Shown piece after piece: positions 56,011 through 64,000 of a stretch of 64,000 nucleotides of DNA. The position numbers and the translations under genes are program-made. Source of the DNA: Aedes albopictus (taxonomy: Eukaryota; Arthropoda; Insecta; Diptera; Culicidae); assembly GCF_035046485.1 (NCBI RefSeq), contig NC_085138.1, positions 8,532,823 through 8,596,822 on the forward strand, read 5' to 3'. Within the stretch, counting starts at the first letter, position 1. Each line of letters starts with the position of its first letter. The notes beneath the pieces were generated by a model. It did no database searches. It was not told the DNA's origin and was given only the letters and a program-made list of their open reading frames with translations.

Positions 56011-56689
56011 CAGGCGTATTCGCTGGTTGTTTTCACTGACTCAGTAAGTTGACATTGTGAAACTCTTGTGTTATATTAGATTTTGAACTAACAATTTGAA
56101 ATTCCTAAATTCTGTTCGATATTTGAAGATAATCAAAATCTTAGAAATATATCTTGATAGCGATCGTCTCTTAAAAACGCCTTCAAAACTAACTAAACTT
56201 CAATGTTTCGATAATCTCTTTAGTACTCCTGAAGTGAGTCATCAGGATTGGGAAAACAAAGAATCAGATTTTGAATAGAACAAGATAACAGGGTAAGGGC
56301 TAACAATCGAACTTGTAGTTAACTTGTCATTACCAATTTCTTGGGTGAAACTTTTTTTTTTCTTTATTAAAGTAGCTTTTTGCCCGAGGCGAGTTCGAAA
56401 CATCAGTGAAACATCAAGACGACATCCAATTTCAATTTTGCATAAAAAAAATTAGAGGCACAGACAGGAAGACGTTCGGTATTAAGGATTTTTGTCGGCC
56501 AAATTTTCTGAAACTTGGTCGTATAATTCAGCTTAGTTGGGAAGGATTTGAGCTGAGGCCAACTTCATCAGCTTTCAACAAACCCAAACCAAAACCCCCC
56601 CTCCCCATGCCGAAAAGAACAAAACTACCGAAAATACACATTTTCCCTTGCATTTTCCCCTATAACGAATCTTCAAGAAACGATACAAT
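56011..56689. other. Unassigned interval
   Basis: A stretch at 56351-56405 (CTTTATTAAAGTAGC, then GCCCGAGGCGAGTTCG) resembles the 3' tail of a LINE or SINE in minus orientation, but it is too short to assign. A 97-codon frame at 56406-56699 is unrecognised. Confidence 0.3.
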
Positions 56690-57060
56690 TCGACGCTGAT
56701 TCTTTATAAGGGCCTAACTGATATTTTCGATTTCTCTTCATCGATCCTCTCGTTGTGTTATTAACCCTAAAAGGGATACCTGGGGTCCATTGGACCCCAG
56801 GCGCCTTTCAGAGCTCGTCTTTGATGGAACACACTCATCGAGGTGACGAAACTGAGGCCATGAAGGTATCCCTTTTAGGGTTAAGGAAAGTGTATTAAGT
56901 TTTCCAAAGATTTTTTGGTTGAAATGCGACTACATCTTGCTCTAGAAACAAAAAGAATAATGATTGTGTTGGTTTTGATCAAGTTTAGCGAAAGAGAGAA
57001 TCGACAAAGAGAAATCGATCAAGTCAGTTAGGCCCTTAAGAAAAATCATTGTCGAATTGC
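56690..57060. mobile_element. TIR MITE with GGGCCTAACTGA ends, copy 2
   Basis: AGGGCCTAACTGA near 56709 and its inverted form near 57030 bound sequence that matches 21765-22035 in opposite orientation, including CAAAGATTTTTTGGTTGAAA. TA flanks the inner ends. A TTAA-flanked insertion lies within. Confidence 0.75.
56765..56880. mobile_element. TTAA-flanked piggyBac-like MITE, 116 bp
   Basis: CCCTAAAAGGGATACC and its perfect inverted copy bound the element, with TTAA at 56761-56764 and 56881-56884. An internal palindrome GGGGTCCATTGGACCCC follows the left end. The paralogous MITE at 21765-22035 lacks the insert, which confirms it. Confidence 0.88.
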
Positions 57061-57064
57061 TTAT

Positions 57065-57507
57065 CCTGGCTCTGTTCACTCACTAAACGAGGAAGACAAT
57101 CAAAATCAGGCCGTTTTGTTGACGAATTTTGAAGATTAGTGATTTCAAAAACGCAAGTAGGGACTGAATGCAGCTGAGACCTTAAGGTTGAAAGATTCGT
57201 CATTGACATCACCGTCATCATTGAAATTTGGAAAGCAGTTTTCTCTTTCAAGGCATCAATGTTTACAACTCTATTCCATTCCCCATCTGGAATCCAGTGA
57301 ATACATTTTCAAAACGAACATTTGTGTTTTGAACGAGAAAACTGCTTTCGAAATTTCAATGATGACGGTGATATCAATGACGAATCCTTCAACCTTAAGT
57401 TGATAATAATGTATCCTATTTTTGTTTAAGTCCTCATTAGCTTCTTAGTATGTTCTTGGTTTATTCTCTTATAATTTCCATTATTTCTTTGTTTCTTTTA
57501 TTTTCAG
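57065..57507. other. Interval with inverted segment; possible intron end
   Basis: Blocks around 57080-57230 and 57190-57400 are inverted copies: CAAAACGAACATTTGTGTTT-like and GAAATTTCAATGATGACGGTG pieces occur in both senses. A pyrimidine-rich tract ends in TTTTATTTTCAG at 57496-57507, a good splice acceptor. Confidence 0.4.
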
Positions 57508-58285
57508 AAATCATTCCCATCTTTTGTTTACACCTACCGCCAGTATTAATAGCTGATTTATGTTTTGTTTGTCGCACCATTTTGAACAAGAAAAGTATTT
57601 TCGTGTCGCAACAATCAAAAACAGAAAACCAATCAGACGACAGAACACGGAAAATCAGTTTTCAAACCAACCATCTCCCAGAACAGAATGGTGTGAGTCA
57701 GCGGTCACAAGTGATTGTGTTATAATTTTGATTGATTGAAAGTGAAGTGCTATTATTGTGAGAAACGGAAAACCGATAGGAAAACACCGGAGGAGCAGTC
57801 ACCACAAAAAAAAAAAAGAGACACGGACAGATGGTAAGAGTGGGCCTCCGAAGGCCATGACCGGCAACAGCAAACAGCAACAGTGAGTGACGCCGGTCAT
57901 CGTCTCGTCGCCGCCGGTACGTGGAATTGCGAAATAATAGCAAAAACATTCAATTAAGGGTACTGTTTCCCCAACCAACAAAGTGCGGTGTGTGACCTCG
58001 ATTGAGGTGAAAACCAACCTTCCTCATTCCCAAAGATATCGAACCAAAGAAAAAAAAAAGGTACAATAGCAAGATACAAGACTGATACCGTCGTCATCGT
58101 CATCGCACAGATCGATCTACAAAGGTCGTTATTTCGAGACTCTGCCAAGTGCTCCTTTCTGCTATTCTCACCGACAACGGCTAACCGAACGGATCCAGTC
58201 TACATTACGGTCTACATATATCGAGGGGGAGCACGCTTCCGTTTATTTTAAGTTGATTGCTTCCAAGAGACAATGATTGATACAG
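57508..58285 (+). other. Candidate host 5' exon with start codon and donor
   Basis: The stretch follows a strong acceptor-like tract. It is GC-richer than its surroundings and ends ACAATGATTGATACAG before GTATGT. ACA before ATG (58273-58275) suits an insect start context, so translation would begin M-I-D-T and continue past an intron outside the exon. Other donor-like sites (57833 GTAAGAG, 57872 GTGAGT) could give alternative forms. There is no protein homology to confirm this. It may be a 5'-untranslated exon of a gene whose intron holds the later transposons. Confidence 0.35.
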
Positions 58286-58401
58286 GTATGTGTTCCGTTT
58301 TTTCTTCCTTACGTTTACATTTCCCTAATTTGAAATTTAATTTCTACATCATTGTTACCCGATACATCCCAGACATGCTTTACACTAAAAAAAAACGTCT
58401 A

Positions 58402-59907
58402 CAGGGGATGGCCAAAATGTTTGGGATAGGCAACTTTTTCTTCTCTCACGAAAAAGTTCAACATGCTATAAATTTTCATAGAGCGCATCAAACAATCTCA
58501 AATTTTGACTGTTTGTCAACCTACTATATGAGCATCATTGGTACAAATTTGGGCTCGATTGATTAATATTTCGCAAAGTTAGAACTGTTCGCGTAAAACA
58601 CTATTCTTTAGACAACTCATTTTTGAGCTGTCATATCTCGGAAACCAGTGAACCAAATTGAATGAAATTTTGAACGTACACTAACAATATGTAAATGCTT
58701 CACAAACTATTAAAACATAGGTACTTTTTAAACGTTGAAAAAAGTTATTGTTTATGCGTAAATAGAAGTTCGCAATAGAGTAGTTGCACTGTGATAGTTG
58801 GTAGCGATCTCTGTAAAGATTGTCGGCATAATCGATGCAGTTCCGATGCAGTGTAGCTGATACTATCCATTTATGTTTGTAGATGTAGACAACCTTTGTA
58901 TTCAGCCCAGTATTGTCCCAAAATACTGCATTATTTGTTCTTCCAAAAATGTTTGTGACTGTGATCCCTATAAAACCGCCATAGAACCGTAGTTCGAGTA
59001 ATAGTCCGATTAGTAGTCTAGAGTAGTCTATAGTAGTCATTAGTCGTCCATAATAGTCCTAGTTTAAGCGATACACAGGATGAAATATACGCGCGCGCAG
59101 TTAGAACAAACCGAGTTTGTACCATTCCGTAGTTATAATAAACTATCGCCAGTTCAGTTAAGTAATCGTTTCGTGTTGTGAATTTAACTACCTCAAAATA
59201 CAGTCCATTTGAACTACAATGTCGTGTGTGTAAATCAGTTGTCTTGGTCACAGTGCTAGTTCTCGATTATTCCTCCATTCCTTCGGACCCGACAGTGATC
59301 ATTCCATGAACGCTGATATGTGCGCCAACAGTTATCATAGATTGACACTTTTTGGATTTTTTCGAAAAAATGTAATTTTTTTACATCAATGTCAATAAAT
59401 TTTCGTGTTGATATCCAAAGATTTTCCACTTCTGTTCTCAAATTATCTCTAATCAGATATATTAGAGCCTATTTAGATTGAAGGAAGAACACATTTAATA
59501 ATTTTTGTGTGGTATTGTAAATTTGACTTATTTCCATCTATGGATAAAAATTTCAACCCGGTATAACTTAAATCGTCGTGAGAAAATATTTCATATTATA
59601 ACGTCGTATTAAGTATCAATATATTGTTGATACATGTTAAAAAAATCTTTCAATTCGGTTCACTGGTTTCCGAGATATGACAGTTCAAAAATTAGTTGTT
59701 AAAAAATAGTATTTTACGCGAACAGTTCTAACTTTGCGAAATATTAATCAATCGTGCCCAGATTTGTACCAATGATGCACATATAATAGGTTGACAAACA
59801 GTCAAAATTTGAAATTTTTTGATGCACTCTATGAAAAACTACAGCATGTTGAATTTTTTTGTGGGAGAAAAAAAGTTGCCTATCCCAAACATTTTGGCCA
59901 TCCCCTG
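58402..59907. mobile_element. Long-TIR TA element carrying a solo LTR
   Basis: CAGGGGATGGCCAAAATGTT and its inverted copy bound the element, with TA at 58400-58401 and 59908-59909. The inverted repeats extend roughly 270 bp. TA duplication suits a Tc1/mariner-type non-autonomous element. The solo LTR (58749-59330) accounts for 587 bp including its duplication. A truncated relative lies at 24319. Confidence 0.85.
58749..59330 (-). repeat. Solo LTR, 582 bp
   Basis: TGTT at the start and AACA at the end are inverted. GTTAT lies on both sides (58744-58748, 59331-59335). On the plus strand TATAAAA is at 58969-58975 and AATAAA at 59137-59142, consistent with a promoter and polyadenylation signal, so plus orientation is also possible. 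No internal retroviral-like region remains, so it arose by LTR-LTR recombination. A 5-bp duplication suits BEL/Pao or Gypsy types. Confidence 0.75.
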
Positions 59908-59909
59908 TA

Positions 59910-60475
59910 TTACGCTTCTAACTAACCTTCAAAGCTACCAGCATCCTTTTTGTTAGTCTTGTGACCACAAGAGTGTTATTCCAATAACTTTGACAAATAA
60001 ATATAGTAATCAATCTATTGGTTTACAATATGATTATTTTTGAATTACCAATTTCTTAATTTGATCAAGCATTTTAAATGTTATTTTTACTAAAATAATG
60101 ATCGTTCAAAGCCTTCGGAAATAAAAGATTGAAAAAGAGAGAAAAGATTGAGACGAGCAAACCGGGAAACCCTCGTTTGTGGTTCGCACCCGTTGACCAT
60201 AGCGATGGGTAAGCGGTGAATCGTGGGTTTTTCACGCTTGCTTGCACTTAACGGCTTCGCGCGGCAAAAATGATTGGATTTAGATAGGTATTGGGCAATA
60301 AAATTGAAAATAAATATGGGAAAAACAAGGGTGAAAGGTATTCGGTGCACAGTGCTGAGTATTTTTGTAATTGCTTTACCAGTTGGTTAGAGAGTGCGGT
60401 TTCTGACGGGCCTGGTAGTGATCAGGTGATAAATAAATAAGTAAAACAAGTGACGCTAACGTCTAATTACTATAT
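59910..60475. other. Unassigned interval
   Basis: A minus-strand frame at 60090-60350 (86 codons) has no domain that I know. Otherwise AT-rich sequence. Confidence 0.35.
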
Positions 60476-61025
60476 CTAGTGATGGTCAAACTGCGCTCAA
60501 AATTCTCCGCAATAAATAAAGTACGGTACCGACGGGTGCCACAATTTTCTCGAATGGTGGAGGTTGTTCCTCTGGAGCCGAACTACTGTTACCTGATCCT
60601 CTAAACAAACTAATCTCGAGGCAGCGCTGCCGGACAAGGACGGGCTTTATGAGGCCTCTCTTGATGACTGAAGTACAGCCGAGAGCCCGTCGGGTTCGTC
60701 CCGAGCAGAGGAAAATATCAAATTAATAACCACGAAATCACATAACCTGTTTTTATATCTTGTTTTGTTATTATTCAAATATCAAGACATAGCTTTTTAA
60801 TAACAAATTTTGTTGAACAATCTAATTTTGTTATAATTTAGCAATTGATATACATTCACTCAGGTACATTTCAATAACATATTTTGATGAACTACAAGTT
60901 TTGTTATTGTTGTACTATTGATGAACTTATCAACAATAGTACAACAGTAACAAGTTTTGAAATCAAAGCAACAATTCGATAATAATTACCTGTCCTTTTG
61001 TTTTGTTTCATTTTTGTATACAGTC

Positions 61026-61440
61026 AGGACGGAAATTTCTGAACGAATCTTCTGAAAATTCCTTAAATAATTTTCGAATAAAACACTTAGAAGTTCTGGA
61101 GAAAGCCTTCGATACCCTGGACAAGTCTTCAAAAGAACTCCTGGCGCAATCTTCTTAGAAATTCCAAAAGTAATTCTTCTGAGCTATTATTAGAATTGTT
61201 GGCAAAATCTTTTGAAAAACTCCTGCAGAATTCTTCATGAAAAACTCCTGGATAAATTATCAAAGAAATTTTCAGAGACATCTAAAGATGAAATTCGGGA
61301 CAAATAATGACGGGAAATTCGGAAGAAAACCTTGAAGGGATTCTGTTCATAATTCTGGAGGAATTTCTAGAGGAGTCTTTGTAAATCTGTGAATGATTTC
61401 GTGGAATTACTCTCAAAGAAATTTCTGGAAATTTTATTTA
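61026..61440. repeat. GGAATTCC-type array inside the GTTATT element
   Basis: Diverged units such as TGAAAATTCCTTAAATAATT and GGAGGAATTTCTAGAGGAGT. The array was either captured by the element or expanded there. Confidence 0.5.
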
Positions 61441-61498
61441 TATTCTTTTAAAATGATTAATTCATTCTGATTCTGAATATGAATATAAGCTGCTAGTA

Positions 61499-61627
61499 CA
61501 CAGGGTCAAATATTTGTCCGAAAAGAAACCAATGCTCAAACATCTTGTTTGACTCGATCAAATTTTCATTAGTGTCAAACTGATGTTGTTTCTTGAGTTC
61601 TTTCCTTGTCAAATATTTGACCCTGTG
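61499..61627. mobile_element. TA-flanked MITE, 129 bp
   Basis: CACAGGGTCAAATATTTG is perfectly inverted at both ends, and TA lies at 61497-61498 and 61628-61629. Confidence 0.8.
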
Positions 61628-62109
61628 TACTACTGGCCATAGTATTTTTCGATCATTTGTTACTCATGTTATTGGTGGGTTTGTGAGACATAGTGAATAA
61701 CTTTATATAATAAGTATCATAATTAATTTAGTTACGATTTTGATACCATAACAAATTTTGCTTTCCGATTACTATCAATAACATATTAATATCTAAATTT
61801 GTTATTGGAATATTTTCCAAATTCACTGTTATTAAGTTGTTATTGAAACTGACAAAACAAGTTATTAAAATGGTTTTCCAAGAACATTTTTTTGTTATGA
61901 TATTTGTTATTTTGCCGCTTATGACAGACAAGTTTATAACATAATATGTTATGTTAATAACATAAAAATCATCGATTCTATTATTTAGTTATTTTACCCA
62001 AATAACACAGCTCCTTATGCTGTTGTTATTCCCTTCTGCTCGAGGTGGCACATGCTTGAAGGAACGATTTGGTTTACCATGGAGTGTAGAGATATTTCAG
62101 AGGAGAATA

Positions 62110-62185
62110 CTGCCTATGATCGCATATCAGTCCCATATTTGCTGGGTTTCCTATTCATATGGAACAGTTATGCGATCATAGGCAG
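62110..62185. mobile_element. 76-bp hairpin MITE, copy 2
   Basis: CTGCCTATGATCGCATA pairs perfectly with TATGCGATCATAGGCAG. AATA flanks both sides (62106-62109, 62186-62189). It is inserted in RTE-derived coding sequence, so the empty site is known from the intact RTE. Confidence 0.88.
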
Positions 62186-62362
62186 AATAATGCAGCGCAG
62201 AAGGTCATGCTGTAGCATGAAACCCCGCAGAACGTAGAACGATAAAAGCAGAAACATACCAGTCTTTTTTAGAAGAAAAAACTCCGCCTAGAAGAAGCGG
62301 AATACGGAGAAATGGAACTAATGTGCTGTTCTCAAGAAACGCGGAAGTTCCCACAGAAGCTC

Positions 62363-64000
62363 TTACCTTACCTTACCGATCAGACTAAAGCCTGGGTGGC
62401 CTCTACTGTACATAGTAGCCGTCTCCATTCAACTCGGTCCAGGGCTGTTTGTCTCCAGTTCCGCACTCTGCGTAGGGTCCGCAGATCGTCCTCCACTTGG
62501 TCGACCCACCTAGCTCGCTGTGCTCCACGTCTTCTTGTACCGGTCGGATGGCTCTCGAGCACAATTTTAGTCGGGTTGCTATCCGACATCCTGATGACGT
62601 GACCCGCCCACCGTAGCCTCCCGATTTTCGCGGTATGGACGATGGTTGGTTCTCTTAGCAGCTGATGCAGCTCGTGGTTCATTCGTCTTCTCCAAGTCCC
62701 GTCTTCCATCTGCACTCCGCCGTAGATGGCAAACACCTTCCGTTCGAAAACTCCAAAAGTGCATTGGTCCTCTGAACGTAGGGTCTATGCTTCGTACCCA
62801 TAGAGGACTACCGGTCTAATCAGCATTTTGTAGATAGTTAACTTCGTGTGACGGCGAACTTTGTTCGATCGTAGAGTTCTGCGGAGTCCAAAATAAGCAC
62901 GATTTCCTGCCACAATGCGCCTCTGAATTTCTCTGCTGGTGTCGTTGTCGGCGGTCACCAGTGAGCCCAAGTACACGAATTCTTCAACCGCCTCGATTTC
63001 ATCACCGTCGATAGAAATTCGGGGTGGCGGGCGTGAGGATTCCTCCCTGGAGCCCTTTGCCATCATGTACTTTGTATTCCGACATATTAATGACTAATCC
63101 GATTGGCCTGGCTTCACTCTTTAGTCGGATGTACGTTTCCGCCATCGTCTCAAATTTACGTGCTATAATATCAATATCATCAGCGAAAGCAAGCAGCTGA
63201 ATTTACTTCGTCGCCTTGATCAATTGTATCAGTTTATCCGGGAATCCGTATTCGTGCATAATTTGCCATAGCGTTCGATTGTACCATATGCCGATTTGAA
63301 ATCGATGAACAAGTGATGTGTGGGCACGTTGTATTCGCGGCATTTCTGCAACACCTGGCGGATGCAAACATCTGGTCCGTTGTAGCGCGTTCACCTATGA
63401 ATCCAGCCTGATATTGCCCCACGAACTCTCTTGCAATCGGTGATAGACGGCGGCATAAAATTTGAGAGAGTATCTTGTAGGCAGCGCTCATAGTGAGATC
63501 GCGCGGTAGTTCCCGCAATCCAACTTGTCGCCCTTTTTGTAGGTGGGACACACGATACCTTCCATCCATTCCTCCGGTAATACTTCCTCCTCCCAAATCT
63601 TGGTAATGATCCAGTGTAGTGCTCTCACCAGTGCTTCTCCACCGTATTTCAGTATCTCGCTTGGTAGTTGATCTGCTCTCCAGCGTCTTTGTTGTTTTTC
63701 AACCGGCGAACCTCCTCCTCAATCTCTTGGAGGTTAGGGGCTGGAAATCTTTCGCCCTGCGCACGTATTATTAGATCTGTTACCACGCCACTTTCGATGC
63801 CTGCAACGTCGCCATTGAGGTGCTCAGCGTAATGCTGCCGCCACCTCTTGACCACCTCACGCTCGATCGTGAGAATATTCCCGTGATTATCTCGGCACAT
63901 ATCGGCTTGTGGCACAAAGCCTCTGTGCGAGCGGTTCAGCTTCTCGTAGAACTTTCGTGTGTCCTTAGCGTGGTACATTCCATCGCTTCGCGTTCTCGCT
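62363..64000 (-). pseudogene. RTE-clade LINE, minus strand, decayed, off-window
   Basis: On the minus strand, blocks in shifting frames run from KDTRKFYEKLNRSHRGFVPQ (63970) through LPEEWMEGIVCP, QAGFIGERATTDQ and the catalytic FADD (near 63180) to WAGHVIRMSDSNPTK near 62580. About 50 residues before FADD are missing (63200-63210), and several frameshifts occur. The 3' end is (GGTAA)3 at 62363-62377, so its last base joins the plus-strand RTE relic. The endonuclease lies beyond 64000. Confidence 0.85.

Larger units (their letters stand above)
60703..62041. mobile_element. TIR element rich in GTTATT/AATAAC, 1339 bp
   Basis: The left GAGCAGAGGAAAATATCAA and the right end on the minus strand GAGCAGAAGGGAATAACAA match at 15 of 19 bases. 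AATAAC and GTTATT recur through both halves. A GGAATTCC-type array (61026-61440) and a small MITE (61499-61627) lie within. Insertion into a known RTE sequence defines its limits, but no target duplication is clear. Confidence 0.7.
60476..62362 (+). pseudogene. RTE-clade LINE relic, plus strand, interrupted
   Basis: Positions 60476-60702 match the intact RTE from the endonuclease end (VMVKL, then VRYRR). Positions 62042-62362 match its linker region (VMLQQGTRQNVERYKQ to QETRKFYQKL in the intact copy), here with stops. The two parts are separated by the GTTATT-rich element at 60703-62041. The second part also holds the 76-bp hairpin MITE. A minus-strand RTE cuts it off at 62363. Confidence 0.8.

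Noticed and set aside
1..64000. Endogenous viral elements (flavivirus or rhabdovirus pieces are known in Aedes genomes)
   Set aside because: No open frame or translated block resembling viral polymerase, glycoprotein or nucleoprotein was seen; all coding relics are retrotransposon type.

Overview
The window looks like a gene-poor, transposon-dense stretch of an Aedes mosquito genome, most likely Aedes aegypti. The strongest single clue is a complete tRNA-derived SINE at 43778-44044 that reads as Feilai, a family described from Ae. aegypti. RTE- and R1-clade LINEs, many MITEs with TA, TWA, TTAA or 8-bp target duplications, and arrays of degenerate GGAATTCC-type repeats agree with this. No complete host gene was found. 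The best host signal is a candidate 5' exon ending at 58285.

Layout. 1-13.7 kb: AT-rich sequence with a Harbinger-type MITE, a 959-bp TIR element (3114-4072), a 44-bp tandem repeat, a fold-back element (7370-7630), a 1.14-kb TIR element carrying a nested fold-back MITE and a tRNA-like box pair (7935-9075), a TTAA-flanked 115-bp element, and a 2.9-kb stretch I cannot assign. 13.7-27 kb: a decayed RTE fragment, many MITEs, a 5'-truncated RNase H LINE inserted in a TA element, and a tRNA-derived SINE. 27.5-31.5 kb: a decayed R1-clade LINE cut by a hAT-type MITE and by a small LTR retroelement with two identical 217-bp LTRs. 31.5-49 kb: more TIR elements, SINEs, Feilai, satellites and minisatellites. 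49.2-52.6 kb: a full-length RTE-clade LINE with a 14-bp perfect target duplication and a 1000-codon open frame, apparently a recent insertion. 52.6-57 kb: a GGAATTCC array split by a hAT MITE and a fold-back element that used the same target bases, the latter carrying a 1-kb nested DNA element. 58.4-59.9 kb: a long-TIR TA element carrying a solo LTR. 60.5-64 kb: a plus-strand RTE relic broken by a 1.3-kb element, a 76-bp hairpin MITE and a minus-strand RTE relic that runs off the window.

How the parts relate. The features do not form an operon or pathway; what links them is nesting. Target-site duplications and paralogous copies give insertion order and empty sites in many places. The most unusual observations are the young RTE with its homopolymer frame junction, the small LTR element with a tRNA-Ser(GCU)-type primer site, a hammerhead-like motif repeated in fold-back elements, two insertions at one target octamer, and a recurring architecture of TA-flanked elements whose terminal motif is reiterated inside. 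All family calls were made by eye; no database search was run.
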